Notes: generated by a model not told the origin, from the letters alone. A stretch of 64,000 nt of DNA from Hafnia alvei (GCF_900095695.1 NZ_FMIQ01000068.1:1-64000); one strand, 5' to 3'. Shown: positions 10,351 to 21,072, counted from the first letter of the stretch. Numbers and translations: made by a program.

Positions 10351-10460
10351 GTTTGTGTATAAGAAAGATGACAGCCGTCACGAAAAACGGTACAACAATG
10401 TAATGATTTATTTGCAGTGACGGGATTCGCTGCATTAACTGAATATTTGGAGTGAATTTG

Positions 10461-11741
10461 ATGCAGGATTCCCTGATTTTACAACCTATTGCACATTTTT
10501 CTGGTGAAATAAATTTACCGGGTTCCAAGAGCGTATCTAACCGTGCGTTACTGCTCTCGGCTCTTGCGAGTGGAACAACATGTTTACATAACTTGCTTGA
10601 TAGCGATGATGTTCGCCATATGCTAACTGCGTTAAAGCAACTGGGCATTCATTTCCAATTATCCGATGGGCATACCCGTTGCGAAATTACGGGCAACGCG
10701 GGTGCCCTAAAAGCGCAAAGCGCGCTTGAACTATTTTTAGGTAACGCAGGAACGGCCATGCGCCCACTTGCAGCCGCGTTATGTTTGGGTGATGGGGATG
10801 TGATCCTCACCGGCGAGCCGCGTATGAAAGAGCGTCCGATTGGGCATCTGGTTGACGCGTTGCGTCAAGGTGGAGCCCAGATCGATTATCTGGAACAAGA
10901 AAACTATCCACCTCTGCGCCTGCGCGGTGGGTATACCGGCGGCGACATTGAGGTTGATGGTTCGGTCTCCAGCCAGTTTTTGACTGCGTTATTGATGATG
11001 GCACCGCTGGCCACGCGAGATACCGTTATCTCCATTAAAGGGGATTTAGTTTCGAAACCCTATATCGATATTACGCTGGCGTTGATGCACAGTTTTGGCG
11101 TTAGCGTTGAGAACGATAATTATCAGGTTTTCCGTATTGCTGGTGGGCAACACTATATTTCTCCGGGTAACTATCTCGTTGAAGGGGATGCGTCTTCTGC
11201 ATCCTATTTCCTCGCCGCGGCTGCGATTAAAGGCGGCACTGTACGTGTGACCGGAATTGGCAAAAATAGTGTGCAAGGTGATATTCGTTTCGCTGATGTT
11301 CTGGAAGAAATGGGCGCAAAAATCACTTGGGGTGATGATTTTATTGAATGCTCTCGCGGTGAACTGCATGGCATTGATATGGATATGAACCATATTCCCG
11401 ATGCGGCCATGACCATTGCCACCACCGCGTTGTTTGCCGATGCGCCAACCACTATCCGTAACATCTATAACTGGCGTGTAAAAGAGACCGACCGCCTATC
11501 CGCGATGGCCACTGAGTTGCGCAAAGTGGGCGCTGAAGTTGAAGAGGGCGAAGATTTTATTCGCGTTGTGCCTCCCGCACATTTGAAAGCCGCTGAGATT
11601 GGTACCTATAACGATCATCGCATGGCGATGTGCTTCTCATTGGTCGCGTTGTCGGATACGCCGGTAACGATCCTCGATCCTAAGTGTACGGCGAAAACCT
11701 TCCCAGATTATTTCCAGCAGTTCGCTCGGTTAAGCCAGTAG
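10461..11741 (+). CDS. aroA: 5-enolpyruvylshikimate-3-phosphate (EPSP) synthase
   Basis: Sixth step of the shikimate pathway: shikimate-3-phosphate plus PEP gives EPSP. 426 residues in the two-domain fold. The N-terminal P-G-S-K-S-V-S-N-R motif, the L[10 protein letters not shown] PEP loop near residue 95 and the late R-x-K-E-T-D-R motif are all intact. The glycine and proline of the PEP loop are the class I form. The ATG at 10461 is preferred over the GTG at 10452 because the protein then starts like E. coli AroA and GGAG lies 8 nt upstream. In E. coli ycaL sits between aroA and cmk; it is absent here. Confidence 0.97.
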   Translation: MQDSLILQPIAHFSGEINLPGSKSVSNRALLLSALASGTTCLHNLLDSDDVRHMLTALKQLGIHFQLSDGHTRCEITGNAGALKAQSALELFLGNAGTAMRPLAAALCLGDGDVILTGEPRMKERPIGHLVDALRQGGAQIDYLEQENYPPLRLRGGYTGGDIEVDGSVSSQFLTALLMMAPLATRDTVISIKGDLVSKPYIDITLALMHSFGVSVENDNYQVFRIAGGQHYISPGNYLVEGDASSASYFLAAAAIKGGTVRVTGIGKNSVQGDIRFADVLEEMGAKITWGDDFIECSRGELHGIDMDMNHIPDAAMTIATTALFADAPTTIRNIYNWRVKETDRLSAMATELRKVGAEVEEGEDFIRVVPPAHLKAAEIGTYNDHRMAMCFSLVALSDTPVTILDPKCTAKTFPDYFQQFARLSQ

Positions 11742-11753
11742 TCCAAATCCTAA

Positions 11754-11787
11754 AAAGGGTCTACTTACTGTAGGCCCTTTCTTTTTT
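11754..11787 (+). terminator. Terminator after aroA
   Basis: 11-bp stem (11754-11764 with 11770-11780, one G-T pair) and a run of six T. The T-tail and spacing are typical. Confidence 0.85.
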
Positions 11788-12091
11788 GTACATTGCCACA
11801 TAAAGCTTCCGCAACCGATTAGCTAGGATTTTTTCGCGTCTCGTTACATCGCTTTCGCCTAAACTATGGAACCAGCGTTTGTTAGTGGGTGCGAGTTTTT
11901 CCAGCAACCAGCATCGCTGAGGGTAACAGTGAGTCGTTGATCGGCGTATAATGCGCGCCGTTCGATGTGTGTGTCCTGCTATGGTCATTCTGCCTAGATG
12001 CAAATATATCGTCTCGCCATAGCAGAGCACACCCAAGTCTTCGTAGACAGAGTCTATGCGGGCAGTTGTTTCCCCCAGAAAGGAGAGAAAA
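11788..12091 (+). promoter_or_regulatory. cmk upstream region with a candidate promoter
   Basis: No supported gene. A perfect TATAAT lies at 11947-11952, but no good -35 sits 16-18 nt before it. This would give cmk a leader of about 130 nt. The ribosome site AGGAGAG is at 12080-12086. Confidence 0.4.
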
Positions 12092-12784
12092 ATGACGGCA
12101 ATAGCTCCGGTAATTACCGTTGACGGGCCGAGTGGTGCGGGTAAAGGGACTTTGTGTAAAGCGTTGGCTGAATCTTTGGGCTGGTGTCTTTTAGACTCCG
12201 GCGCGATTTATCGCGTTCTTGCCCTGGCTGCGTTGCATCACCAGGTCGATATCACGTCAGAAGAGGCCTTGGTGCCATTGGCTGCACATCTTGACGTTCG
12301 TTTCGTCGCACAGGATGGGCAGTTACAAGTCATCCTTGAAGGCGAAGATGTGAGCAATGAAATTCGAACGGAATCTGTGGGCAGCACCGCCTCTCAGGCC
12401 GCCGCATTTCCGCGTGTAAGAGAAGCGTTATTGCGTCGTCAGCGTGCGTTCCGTGAATTTCCCGGTCTCATCGCCGATGGCCGTGATATGGGCACCGTGG
12501 TTTTCCCAGATGCGCCGGTTAAGATTTTTCTCGACGCGAGCTCAGAAGAGCGTGCGCGTAGACGCATGCTTCAGTTGCAGGAGAAGGGCTTTAGTGTTAA
12601 CTTTGAACGCCTTTTGGACGAAATAAAAGAACGCGACTATCGCGATCGTAATCGTTCAGTGGCTCCGCTTGTTCCTGCGCAGGACGCGCTCATGCTGGAT
12701 TCAACCCAGATGTCGATTGAACAAGTGATTGAAAAAGCACTGGCTTATGCCAAGCAGACATTACAACTTTCTGCCGAGTAGGGT
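12092..12784 (+). CDS. cmk: Cytidylate kinase
   Basis: Phosphorylates CMP and dCMP with ATP to recycle cytosine nucleotides. 230 residues as in E. coli. The P-loop G-P-S-G-A-G-K-G-T is at residues 10-18, and the NMP-binding D-S-G-A-I-Y-R and the [11 protein letters not shown] motif (Asp/Arg contacts to CMP) follow. The ATG at 12092 has AGGAG in front and gives the E. coli N-terminus; the frame is open a further 12 codons upstream, but that stretch is not conserved. The stop is the TAG immediately before the intergenic region. It lies 220 nt upstream of rpsA, the conserved cmk-rpsA-ihfB arrangement. Confidence 0.95.
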
Positions 12785-12816
12785 GGAAAGGAAAGCTTAC
12801 CGTTAAGGATAAGCCG

Positions 12817-12848
12817 ATAGCCATAATGTTAAACTACATTATGGCTAT
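12817..12848. repeat. Perfect 12-bp inverted repeat between cmk and rpsA
   Basis: Arms at 12817-12828 and 12837-12848 with an 8-nt loop. No T-run follows, so it is not a classic terminator; it may be an RNA processing or stability hairpin. A second inverted repeat (7-bp arms, 12868-12874 and 12882-12888) precedes a TATAAT at 12893-12898. Confidence 0.7.
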
Positions 12849-12892
12849 TGTTGTTATTGATAAATTTGTTCAGCTAATATTGCTGAACGATG

Positions 12893-12898
12893 TATAAT
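12893..12898 (+). promoter_or_regulatory. Candidate -10 box of an rpsA promoter
   Basis: Perfect TATAAT about 105 nt before the rpsA ATG, followed by a G/C-rich segment. The -35 is not clear. E. coli rpsA also has promoters in this interval. Confidence 0.45.
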
Positions 12899-13002
12899 AT
12901 TACCCTCCCTGCCGCTATGGATTGTCGCGGGGCATGTTAAACAACCCCATCTAGCAGGATGCCTGATGGACGTTAAAATAAAGAACCCTGAAGATTATCA
13001 AT

Positions 13003-14679
13003 ATGACTGAATCTTTTGCTCAACTCTTTGAAGAATCCTTAAAAACAATCGAAACCCGCCCGGGTTCCATCGTTCGTGGCGTTGTTGTTGCTATCGACAA
13101 AGATATCGTACTGGTTGACGCTGGTCTGAAATCTGAGTCTGCAATTCCAGCAGAACAGTTCAAAAACGCACAGGGCGAACTGGAAATTCAGGTAGGCGAC
13201 GAAGTTGATGTTGCTCTGGATGCAGTTGAAGACGGCTTCGGTGAAACTCAGCTGTCCCGTGAGAAAGCTAAGCGTCATGAAGCTTGGATCACGTTGGAAA
13301 AAGCTTACGAAGAAGCTGCAACTGTTACCGGCGTTATCAACGGTAAAGTTAAGGGTGGCTTCACTGTCGAGCTGAACGGTATCCGTGCATTCCTGCCAGG
13401 TTCTCTGGTAGACGTTCGTCCGGTACGTGACACTCTGCACCTCGAAGGCAAAGAGCTTGAGTTTAAAGTCATTAAGCTGGACCAGAAACGCAACAACGTT
13501 GTTGTTTCTCGTCGTGCCGTTATCGAATCTGAGAACAGCGCAGAACGCGATCAGCTGCTGGAAAACCTGCAAGAAGGTATGGAAGTTAAGGGTATCGTTA
13601 AGAACCTGACTGACTACGGCGCATTCGTTGATCTGGGCGGTGTTGACGGCCTGCTGCACATCACTGATATGGCTTGGAAACGCGTTAAGCACCCAAGCGA
13701 AATCGTGAATGTGGGCGACGAAATCACTGTTAAAGTGCTGAAGTTCGACCGCGAACGTACTCGTGTATCTCTGGGCCTGAAACAGCTGGGCGAAGATCCA
13801 TGGGTAGCTATTGCTAAGCGTTATCCAGAAGGTACCAAACTGACTGGTCGCGTGACTAACCTGACTGATTACGGCTGCTTCGTAGAAATCGAAGAAGGCG
13901 TTGAAGGTCTGGTTCACGTTTCCGAAATGGATTGGACCAACAAAAACATCCACCCATCCAAAGTTGTTAACGTTGGTGATGTTGTGGAAGTTATGGTTCT
14001 GGATATCGACGAAGAACGTCGTCGTATCTCCTTGGGTCTGAAGCAGTGTAAATCTAACCCATGGCAGCTGTTCGCAGAAACCCACAACAAGGGCGACCGC
14101 GTTGAAGGTAAAATCAAGTCTATCACTGACTTCGGTATCTTCATCGGCCTGGACGGTGGCATCGATGGCCTGGTTCACCTGTCTGACATCTCCTGGAACG
14201 TTGCAGGCGAAGAAGCAGTACGTGAATACAAGAAAGGCGACGAAATCGCAGCAGTTGTTCTGCAGGTTGATGCAGAGCGCGAGCGTATCTCCCTTGGCGT
14301 TAAACAACTGGCAGAAGATCCATTCAACAACTACATCTCTATGAATAAGAAAGGTGTAATTGTTACTGGTAAAGTAACTGCAGTTGACGCTAAAGGTGCT
14401 ACAGTTGAATTAGCTGATGGCGTAGAAGGCTATCTGCGTGCTTCTGAAGCTTCCCGTGACCGCGTTGAAGATGCCACTCTGGTTCTGAGCGTAGGCGACG
14501 AAGTTGAAGCTAAATTCACTGGCGTAGACCGCAAGAATCGCGTTGTAAGCCTGTCTGTACGTGCTAAAGACGAAGCTGATGAGAAAGATGCAATTGCTGT
14601 TGTTAACAACAAGCAGGAAGATGCACCAAACTTCTCTAACGCTATGGCTGAAGCATTTAAAGCAGCTAAAGGCGAATAA
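13003..14679 (+). CDS. rpsA: 30S ribosomal protein S1
   Basis: Largest ribosomal protein. It binds mRNA leaders and unfolds structured start sites on the 30S subunit. 558 residues with six S1 (OB-fold) repeats: two N-terminal ribosome-binding ones, then four RNA-binding ones with the repeated G-x-V-x-x-x-x-D-(Y/F)-G-x-F-V motif. There is no real Shine-Dalgarno before the ATG (the leader is AT-rich). That is typical of rpsA, whose translation is autoregulated by S1. The codon use is strongly biased as in highly expressed genes. A small hairpin and ihfB follow. Confidence 0.99.
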   Translation: MTESFAQLFEESLKTIETRPGSIVRGVVVAIDKDIVLVDAGLKSESAIPAEQFKNAQGELEIQVGDEVDVALDAVEDGFGETQLSREKAKRHEAWITLEKAYEEAATVTGVINGKVKGGFTVELNGIRAFLPGSLVDVRPVRDTLHLEGKELEFKVIKLDQKRNNVVVSRRAVIESENSAERDQLLENLQEGMEVKGIVKNLTDYGAFVDLGGVDGLLHITDMAWKRVKHPSEIVNVGDEITVKVLKFDRERTRVSLGLKQLGEDPWVAIAKRYPEGTKLTGRVTNLTDYGCFVEIEEGVEGLVHVSEMDWTNKNIHPSKVVNVGDVVEVMVLDIDEERRRISLGLKQCKSNPWQLFAETHNKGDRVEGKIKSITDFGIFIGLDGGIDGLVHLSDISWNVAGEEAVREYKKGDEIAAVVLQVDAERERISLGVKQLAEDPFNNYISMNKKGVIVTGKVTAVDAKGATVELADGVEGYLRASEASRDRVEDATLVLSVGDEVEAKFTGVDRKNRVVSLSVRAKDEADEKDAIAVVNNKQEDAPNFSNAMAEAFKAAKGE

Positions 14680-14683
14680 TGAT

Positions 14684-14705
14684 GAGGGCGGTTTCGGCCG
14701 CCCTG
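14684..14705 (+). terminator. Hairpin between rpsA and ihfB
   Basis: G/C-rich stem of 7 bp immediately after the rpsA stop, without a strong T-run. It probably attenuates read-through into ihfB or protects the rpsA 3' end. Confidence 0.5.
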
Positions 14706-14764
14706 TAACGGTAGTTAAGCTGCAAAGTGCGTTCCCCAATGAGGGGAAATAGCTTGGAGGAAAT

Positions 14765-15049
14765 ATGACCAAGTCCGAACTTATTGAAAGACTTGCTAGC
14801 CAGCAACCACATCTGCCTGCAAAGGCGGTTGAGGATGCAGTGAAAGAAATGCTTGAGCATATGGCAACAACGCTTGCTGACGGTGAACGCATTGAGATCC
14901 GTGGATTCGGCAGTTTTTCACTTCACTACCGTGCGCCTCGCGTCGGTCGTAATCCTAAAACTGGCGATAAAGTGGAACTGGAAGGTAAATACGTTCCCCA
15001 TTTTAAACCTGGCAAAGAACTACGTGACCGGGCGAACATCTACGCTTAA
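14765..15049 (+). CDS. ihfB: Integration host factor subunit beta
   Basis: DNA-bending nucleoid protein; with IHF-alpha it introduces sharp bends at specific sites. 94 residues as in E. coli. The G-R-N-P-K-T-G loop holds the proline that intercalates into DNA (near residue 65). A strong GGAGG ribosome site lies 4 nt before the ATG. Placement after rpsA is conserved. Together with the prophage on the right it offers a plausible host factor for integration. Confidence 0.98.
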   Translation: MTKSELIERLASQQPHLPAKAVEDAVKEMLEHMATTLADGERIEIRGFGSFSLHYRAPRVGRNPKTGDKVELEGKYVPHFKPGKELRDRANIYA

Positions 15050-15067
15050 GCAACCTGCTTAGAGTCT

Positions 15068-15095
15068 AAAACGGCACCTTCGGGTGCCGTTTTCA
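15068..15095 (+). terminator. Terminator after ihfB
   Basis: Perfect 11-bp stem (15068-15078 with 15083-15093) closed by a TTCG tetraloop, ending in a T-run. Confidence 0.9.
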
Positions 15096-15295
15096 TATCT
15101 AAAATTCATCCATGTATCCTCCTTGTTTTTAATCTTCTCCTGCTAAAACTAGCGATGCTGTTCGCAATAAAAAGTTGAGCTGAACGCTGTTGCTACGATT
15201 CCTTTCAATCTCTTATGCATTATTCGATATAGCCAGTTTTTGCTTCCACTGAGTTAAGTCAACATTCTGTATCTGCTCAGTGAGAGGTATCACAG

Positions 15296-17569
15296 GTGAG
15301 AATGACATGGGATGAGCATATTCATTGTGTTGCGTTAGGTTGCTTGCCGTTAATGTTTCTGCCGAGCTTGCCCGCTAAATATGTAGCCTATGGGGTCTTG
15401 TCTGTTGCTCTGGTGTTTTTCTATGTTTGCTCTGGGCGTTTACGAAAAATCGCATTTGTTATGCTGGGACTGGCATGGGGGATTATTTGTGCGGAGAGTG
15501 TATTAGCACCTTTGGACGATGATATTTCTCGGACCGTCAAAATAACGGGAGACGTCGTTAGCGTAACGCTTGGCGTCGTTTCGCCACAGGATAAGGTAAT
15601 GTTCCGCGTTTCTAAGGTTAATAGCCAAAATGTGAAAGATAGATTCAATATCACCTTATATTGGAACTCAGAGCGTTATCCATTTTGTGCAGGGCAACGG
15701 TGGGCGCTAACCGTTGCCCTGCGGCCCGTTCATGGGCGTCTTAACCTGGGTGGGTACGATGCACAACGAACATCAGTGAGTCATCATGCCGTTTTGCAAG
15801 GCATGCCGACGGCTTATCAACGTTTGTCTAGTGGGTGTGATTGGCGACAACATATTATAAGCAGATCGATAAAAGCGATACCGGACTCATCATCTAAACC
15901 CATTCTCGTCGCATTGGCTTTTGGTGAAAGAGCGCTGCTCACGCGTGAGCAGAATTCACTTTTTCGCTTAAATGGTTTGTCTCATTTGCTCGCCATTTCG
16001 GGGCTGCATATCGCTTTGGCGGCGATGCTGGGCTGGTGTGCTGCAAGGGCGATACAGCTATGTTTTCCTCTCCGTTGGATTAATCCCTATTTTCCAATGG
16101 CAATGATGATGGGTGTTGGCTGGGGTTATGTATGGCTTGCAGGCGCCAATCCTCCAGCCATTCGGGTTGGCGTTGCGATGATACTTATCGCTGGTTATGG
16201 CGTTTGGGGAAAATTTATCCCCCCCAAGAAATATCTGCTGAATGTGGTCTGTCTCATGGTGGTTTGGGATCCACTTGTGTTGCTGTCTGACAGCTTTTGG
16301 CTATCTGTTATTGCAGTTTCAAGCCTTCTGTTTTGGTATTGGCTTGCGCCATTGCCCTCATCATTACAAATACAAAAGCGATTATTTTGGCTCAGGTTAT
16401 TACATCTGCAATTTGGTATCGCTGTGTGCCTGATGCCCGTACAAATTTATTTGTTTCATGGCATTAGCGGGAGTGCGCTGTGGGCCAATTTTTTTTCCGT
16501 GCCTTTGGTGACTTATCTTGTTGTACCGCTGATTTTAGTGGGCATTGGTTCCTGTTGGTGGAACGACCCGTTAGGTGCATGGCACGCGGCAGGATATCTG
16601 CTAGATATGATGCAATGGGGATTATCTAGCGGGCCCTCGTTCTGGGCAGATATTAGCACTGGCGGGCTCTGGATAAGCTTGAGTCTCTTGACCCTGTTTG
16701 TTATTAACTTTTCTTTTTCTAAAGCAGGGCTGCCGCTTTGGTGTGCTGTTCAAGCCGCGTGTTATCTTTGGATATTCGGTGCTAAAAAAAGTGATGATGG
16801 TGACCTGCGCGTTCATATGCTGGATGTCGGGCACGGGCTGGCGGTGCTTATCGAACGTCGCGGTAATGCAATTTTGTATGATGTGGGTAATAAATGGGAC
16901 GGCGGAGATATTGCCACCAGTGAAATTATTCCTTACTTGCGGTGGCATGGGTTGGTGCTGGATGGCATGGTTATTAGCCATAGCGACTCAGACCATAGCG
17001 GTGGGCGGTATTCTCTCAGTCATGCGTTTCCACTCGCTTGGGTGCGAAGCCCAGATCCTCGCGATTTTTCCTGCCATATTGGCAGCGATTGGGTCTGGCA
17101 AGGCGTGCGTTTTACCGTGCTTTGGCCACCTCGTCAGATTGCTGTCCCGAAAAATAATGACTCTTGTGTCGTCATGGTTGTAGTGGGGGCGCGTAAAATT
17201 CTGCTCACTGGCGATATTGAAACTGAAGCGGAAACTCAACTGGTACAGCGATGGAAAAAGCAGCTTAAAGCCGATCTTTTGCAGGTGCCACATCATGGCA
17301 GCAATACCTCGTCGAGTAGCCTTTTACTGCGTACGGTTGAGCCAAAAGAAGCGATAAGTTCCTCGGCTCGATTTTCTCCGTGGCATTTTCCTTCACCTAA
17401 AGTGACTGCGCGTTATCGCAATCAAAGTATTCATTGGCATGATACAGCACATGCTGGAGAGGTCATAATGACGGCAAAAACAGATAATTGGCGAATAAGT
17501 GAACTAAAAACGCAATTAAATCCACGTTGGTATCACGGTTGGTTTGGCGTAAGGAGTCATAATGAGTAA
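15296..17569 (+). CDS. comEC: ComEC/Rec2-family DNA-uptake channel protein (YcaI)
   Basis: 757-residue inner-membrane protein of the ComEC family, located as ycaI in E. coli just before msbA. Hydrophobic N-terminus (residues 1-60), then the OB-like domain, then the competence domain with about seven membrane helices. The family motif H-L-L-A-I-S-G-L-H sits near residue 230. The C-terminus is a metallo-beta-lactamase-like domain with S-H-S-D-S-D-H-S-G-G and a later H-H-G-S-N-T-S. Family role: translocation of single-stranded DNA across the inner membrane during transformation. No other competence genes are visible, so activity is not implied. The GTG start at 15296 has GAGAGG 8 nt upstream; an ATG at 15302 is possible. 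Confidence 0.9.
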   Translation: MRMTWDEHIHCVALGCLPLMFLPSLPAKYVAYGVLSVALVFFYVCSGRLRKIAFVMLGLAWGIICAESVLAPLDDDISRTVKITGDVVSVTLGVVSPQDKVMFRVSKVNSQNVKDRFNITLYWNSERYPFCAGQRWALTVALRPVHGRLNLGGYDAQRTSVSHHAVLQGMPTAYQRLSSGCDWRQHIISRSIKAIPDSSSKPILVALAFGERALLTREQNSLFRLNGLSHLLAISGLHIALAAMLGWCAARAIQLCFPLRWINPYFPMAMMMGVGWGYVWLAGANPPAIRVGVAMILIAGYGVWGKFIPPKKYLLNVVCLMVVWDPLVLLSDSFWLSVIAVSSLLFWYWLAPLPSSLQIQKRLFWLRLLHLQFGIAVCLMPVQIYLFHGISGSALWANFFSVPLVTYLVVPLILVGIGSCWWNDPLGAWHAAGYLLDMMQWGLSSGPSFWADISTGGLWISLSLLTLFVINFSFSKAGLPLWCAVQAACYLWIFGAKKSDDGDLRVHMLDVGHGLAVLIERRGNAILYDVGNKWDGGDIATSEIIPYLRWHGLVLDGMVISHSDSDHSGGRYSLSHAFPLAWVRSPDPRDFSCHIGSDWVWQGVRFTVLWPPRQIAVPKNNDSCVVMVVVGARKILLTGDIETEAETQLVQRWKKQLKADLLQVPHHGSNTSSSSLLLRTVEPKEAISSSARFSPWHFPSPKVTARYRNQSIHWHDTAHAGEVIMTAKTDNWRISELKTQLNPRWYHGWFGVRSHNE

Positions 17570-17612
17570 AATGATCCGCTATTTCATCCTAAGCTGGTTA
17601 ACTAAATGCTGA
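17562..17612 (+). CDS. 16-codon leader ORF spanning the comEC stop and the msbA start
   Basis: An ATG at 17562 with a strong AAGGAG 5 nt upstream opens a 16-residue frame that ends in TGA at 17610-17612, four codons' worth of bases after the msbA ATG (17606) has begun. It overlaps the last 8 nt of comEC and the first 7 nt of msbA. The peptide has a basic start and a hydrophobic middle ([10 protein letters not shown]). msbA has no ribosome site of its own, so the likely role is translational coupling. No homologue is known to me; whether the peptide accumulates is unknown. Confidence 0.5.
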   Translation: MSKMIRYFILSWLTKC

Positions 17613-19354
17613 ATGACAAAGATCTTTCGACCTGGCAAACATTTCGTCGCTTATGGCCATCGATCTCTCCTTTCAAGGCAGGACTGATTGTTGCGTCAGT
17701 CGCACTCGTAATTAACGCGGGTAGCGATGCCTACATGCTCTCCTTGTTAAAGCCATTATTGGATGATGGTTTTGGCAAGACAGGGTCCGATATTCTGAAA
17801 TGGATGCCATTCGTCGTTATTGGATTGATGATCGTACGCGGGATTTCTGGTTTCATCTCCAGCTATTGCGTCTCTTGGGTGGCCGGCAAGGTGGTAATGA
17901 ATATGCGTCGTCGCTTGTTCAGTCATATGATGGGAATGCCGGTTTCCTTCTTTGACCAACAGTCGACTGGTACGCTGCTATCACGAATCACCTATGACTC
18001 TGAGCAGGTTGCCTCTTCGTCATCGGATGCATTGATTACGGTTGTGCGTGAAGGTGCTTCAATTATTGCATTGTTCTGTATGATGTTTTATTACAGCTGG
18101 CAGCTCTCTCTGATTCTGATTGTTATTGCTCCTGTGGTTTCAATCGCGATTCGCATGGTGTCAAAGCGTTTTCGTAACATCAGTAAGAATATGCAAAACA
18201 CAATGGGCACACTGACCACTAGCGCGGAACAGATGCTAAAAGGTCATAAAGAAGTACTGATCTTTGGTGGGCAGGAAGTTGAGAGCAAGCGTTTTGACAA
18301 AACCAGTAACTGGATGCGTCAGCAGAATATGAAGATGGTCGCTGCGTCTTCTGTTTCAGATCCCATTATTCAGTTGATTGCCTCCTTTGCCCTTGCTTTC
18401 GTGCTGTATGCAGCAAGCATCCCATCGGTAATGGATACACTGTCTGCTGGTACAATTACCGTAGTGTTCTCTTCGATGATTGCATTAATGCGTCCACTGA
18501 AGTCCTTGACTAACGTCAACGCTAAGTTCCAACGCGGTATGGCGGCATGTCAAACGCTGTTTGCGATTTTGGATCTCGAACAGGAAAAAGACACCGGTAA
18601 GCTGGAAGTTAAACGTGCTAAAGGTGATGTTGAGTTCCGTGATGTTACTTTCAGCTATAACAATAAAGGCGCCCCTGCGCTGAAAAACGTGAGCTTTAAA
18701 ATTCCTGCCAATAAAACCGTGGCCCTCGTTGGGCGTTCAGGTTCCGGCAAATCAACGATTGCAAATCTGTTGACGCGTTTTTATGACATCCAAGAGGGCG
18801 AGATCCTGCTGGATGGGCATGACCTACGTGAATATACGCTGAGTTCTCTACGTAATCAGGTTGGCTTGGTTTCGCAAAATGTTCACCTCTTCAACGATAC
18901 CATTGCGAACAATATCGCCTATGCACGTAATGAAGTTTATACCCGTGAGCAAATCGAAGAAGCAGCTCGTATGGCATATGCGATGGACTTCATTGATAAA
19001 ATGGACAACGGTTTAGACACCGTCATTGGCGAAAACGGCGTATTGCTGTCGGGTGGGCAGCGCCAGCGTATCGCTATTGCTCGTGCGTTGCTGCGCGATA
19101 GTCCGGTTCTTATTTTGGATGAAGCTACATCCGCACTAGATACCGAGTCTGAACGTGCGATTCAGTCCGCGCTAGATGAATTACAGAAAAACCGTACTTC
19201 GTTGGTTATTGCTCACCGCTTATCAACTATCGAAAAAGCCGATGAAATTATCGTGGTTGAAGATGGGTATATCGCCGAGCGTGGCGATCATGCAACGCTA
19301 TTGGCGAAGAATGGGGCGTATGCTCAGTTGCATAGGTTGCAATTCGGGCAATGA
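17606..19354 (+). CDS. msbA: Lipid A export ATP-binding/permease protein MsbA
   Basis: Homodimeric ABC flippase that moves core-lipid A across the inner membrane. 582 residues, the E. coli length. Six membrane helices lie in residues 1-310, then a nucleotide-binding domain with Walker [10 protein letters not shown] (near 376-384), the L-S-G-G-Q signature, Walker [10 protein letters not shown] and the H-loop histidine of A-H-R-L-S-T. The start is fixed by the conserved N-terminus [16 protein letters not shown]. No Shine-Dalgarno precedes it; see the overlapping leader ORF. It overlaps lpxK by 4 nt (ATGA), the usual msbA-lpxK operon. Confidence 0.98.
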   Translation: MLNDKDLSTWQTFRRLWPSISPFKAGLIVASVALVINAGSDAYMLSLLKPLLDDGFGKTGSDILKWMPFVVIGLMIVRGISGFISSYCVSWVAGKVVMNMRRRLFSHMMGMPVSFFDQQSTGTLLSRITYDSEQVASSSSDALITVVREGASIIALFCMMFYYSWQLSLILIVIAPVVSIAIRMVSKRFRNISKNMQNTMGTLTTSAEQMLKGHKEVLIFGGQEVESKRFDKTSNWMRQQNMKMVAASSVSDPIIQLIASFALAFVLYAASIPSVMDTLSAGTITVVFSSMIALMRPLKSLTNVNAKFQRGMAACQTLFAILDLEQEKDTGKLEVKRAKGDVEFRDVTFSYNNKGAPALKNVSFKIPANKTVALVGRSGSGKSTIANLLTRFYDIQEGEILLDGHDLREYTLSSLRNQVGLVSQNVHLFNDTIANNIAYARNEVYTREQIEEAARMAYAMDFIDKMDNGLDTVIGENGVLLSGGQRQRIAIARALLRDSPVLILDEATSALDTESERAIQSALDELQKNRTSLVIAHRLSTIEKADEIIVVEDGYIAERGDHATLLAKNGAYAQLHRLQFGQ

Positions 19355-20337
19355 TTGAGCGCATCTGGTCTGGGCAATCGCCTTTATACCTGCTCCTGTT
19401 ACCGCTCTCTTGGCTGTATGGCTTAGTGAGCGGTATCCGCCAATTATTTTATCGCATAGGCTGGTTAAAAAGCTGGAAAGCACCTTGCCCAGTTGTTGTG
19501 GTCGGTAACTTAACTGCGGGTGGCAACGGTAAAACCCCCGTGGTTATTTGGTTGGTTGAACAGTTACAGACCCGTGGTTTTCGCGTGGGTGTCGTGTCGC
19601 GTGGCTATGGTGGGCGCTCGGATCATTACCCTCTATTATTGAATAGTGAAACGTCAACGGCGCAAGCGGGAGACGAACCTGTTCTCATCTATCAGCGAAC
19701 GGGGGCTTCAGTTGCCGTTGCGCCTAAGCGTAGCGATGCAGTAAAAGCTTTACTTCAGCATGCTACAGTAGACGTCATCATCACCGATGACGGCCTACAG
19801 CATTACGCGCTTGCGCGTGATGTTGAGCTGGTTGTTGTGGATGGCGTTCGTCGCTTTGGCAATGGTTGGTGGTTACCTGCAGGGCCTATGCGAGAGAGAG
19901 TAGGGCGTTTGCGTCGCGTAGATGCGGTTATCACTAATGGTGGGAAGGCTGCCGTTGGCGAAATACCCATGACGCTGGCTGGACGTATTTTAGTGAATAT
20001 ACATACTGGTGAACGCTGTGCTGCCGATGGTTTAGCTCCGGCTGTTGCAATGGCGGGAATAGGGCATCCTCCTCGCTTTTTTGCCACGCTGAGCCAATTG
20101 GGTACGCAAGTAGTCAACACAGTCGCGTTTGCCGATCACCAAGAATATGATCTGAAGACATTAAGTGCGTTGACACCGAAAGGGCAGCCGTTGTTAATGA
20201 CTGAAAAAGACGCGGTAAAATGTCGCAAATTTGCTCAACCTAATTGGTGGTATCTGCCAGTTAATGCAGAAATTCCGGCTGAACAAGGGAATGAATTGTT
20301 AGCAAAAATTACGAGCTTGATTAAAATTAATCCTTAA
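19351..20337 (+). CDS. lpxK: Tetraacyldisaccharide 4'-kinase
   Basis: Phosphorylates the 4' position of the lipid A disaccharide, the sixth step of lipid A synthesis, at the inner membrane. 328 residues. An N-terminal hydrophobic helix (residues 8-25) anchors the protein. The P-loop [12 protein letters not shown] follows near residue 50, and the T-D-D-G-L-Q-H motif with catalytic Asp/His lies near residue 145. It overlaps msbA by 4 nt, giving translational coupling of a lipid A maker and its exporter. Confidence 0.97.
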   Translation: MIERIWSGQSPLYLLLLPLSWLYGLVSGIRQLFYRIGWLKSWKAPCPVVVVGNLTAGGNGKTPVVIWLVEQLQTRGFRVGVVSRGYGGRSDHYPLLLNSETSTAQAGDEPVLIYQRTGASVAVAPKRSDAVKALLQHATVDVIITDDGLQHYALARDVELVVVDGVRRFGNGWWLPAGPMRERVGRLRRVDAVITNGGKAAVGEIPMTLAGRILVNIHTGERCAADGLAPAVAMAGIGHPPRFFATLSQLGTQVVNTVAFADHQEYDLKTLSALTPKGQPLLMTEKDAVKCRKFAQPNWWYLPVNAEIPAEQGNELLAKITSLIKINP

Positions 20338-20656
20338 TTTTCAAATGATAATAAATGAATCAGCTTCTGTTATCTTCGAATGCATATAGTTTTACGTTTA
20401 AATACTTCCGTAGCGTCATTTTTTTAAAAGAAAAACTTGCTCATCAATCACCTTTATGAGTAAATGACTGCGGCCTGTGATATAGACCTATTTATGCACG
20501 ACATGAGATAAAGCAGTTCCTCCTTAAGACGTTATCTTCCGATTCCGCTTGTTAGACGAACCATCTTCTTAGTGCCATCCATAAGTAATCTTCTGAGCTA
20601 GGCCTCTACGCCTTAGGGCAAATTTTTAAGTGATATCAGTTATAAAGGTAATACAA
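20338..20656 (+). promoter_or_regulatory. Long leader/upstream region of the cold-shock gene
   Basis: About 320 nt without a gene, AT-rich with several T-runs. Long structured 5' leaders are usual for cold-inducible csp genes, so this is probably promoter plus leader. No cold-shock box could be recognised with certainty. Confidence 0.4.
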
Positions 20657-20866
20657 ATGACTAAGAAGACCGGTCAGGTAAAATGGTTTAACGAAAGCAA
20701 AGGCTTCGGTTTCATCGAACAGCACGACGGCGGTAAAGATGTATTCGTACATTTCTCTGCTATCGCTAGCGAAGGTTTCAAAACTCTGGCCGAAGGCCAG
20801 CGTGTAGAATACACCATTCAGGACAGCCCGCGCGGGCCGGCTGCTGCGAATGTTGTTGCTCTGTAA
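20657..20866 (+). CDS. Cold-shock domain protein (CspA/CspC/CspE type)
   Basis: 69-residue nucleic-acid chaperone made of a single cold-shock OB-fold. RNP1 (K-G-F-G-F-I) and RNP2 (V-F-V-H-F-S) are complete, with the surface aromatics W and F of V-K-W-F-N. The ATG at 20657 is preferred over an upstream in-frame start at 20630 because the product then begins [12 protein letters not shown] like its family, with AAGGTA in front. Expected to bind single-stranded RNA or DNA and melt secondary structure or act as an antiterminator. The exact paralogue (A, C, E or G) cannot be told by eye. E. coli has no csp gene between lpxK and ycaQ. Confidence 0.93.
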   Translation: MTKKTGQVKWFNESKGFGFIEQHDGGKDVFVHFSAIASEGFKTLAEGQRVEYTIQDSPRGPAAANVVAL

Positions 20867-20942
20867 GATTACAGAGAACTTGTTTTGATACTGAACTGAT
20901 CGTTATCGCAGCGCGTTCTGCGGAGTCAGTAACAAGACCAGA

Positions 20943-20970
20943 AAGCCCGCCATTGGCGGGCTTTTGTTTT
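20943..20970 (+). terminator. Terminator after the cold-shock gene
   Basis: 9-bp G/C-rich stem (20943-20951 with 20955-20963), 3-nt loop and T-rich tail. Confidence 0.88.
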
Positions 20971-21072
20971 TAATAATCCGCTCGAAGAGGTTCTTAACGA
21001 TAACTTGAATATGAGCTACACATCCTAATCTGAACTAGAATTTAGAGGGATGTAAATATAAGGTAAAAAAAT

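Noticed and set aside
11761-12036. 91-codon minus-strand frame between aroA and cmk as a ycaL replacement
   Set aside because: Covers the aroA terminator and cmk upstream region; sequence is not like YcaL or any family known to me.
13039-14307. 422-codon open frame antisense to rpsA
   Set aside because: Produced by the strong codon bias of rpsA; no ribosome site and no recognisable protein. Similar antisense frames over pflB (e.g. 1657-2586) were dropped for the same reason.
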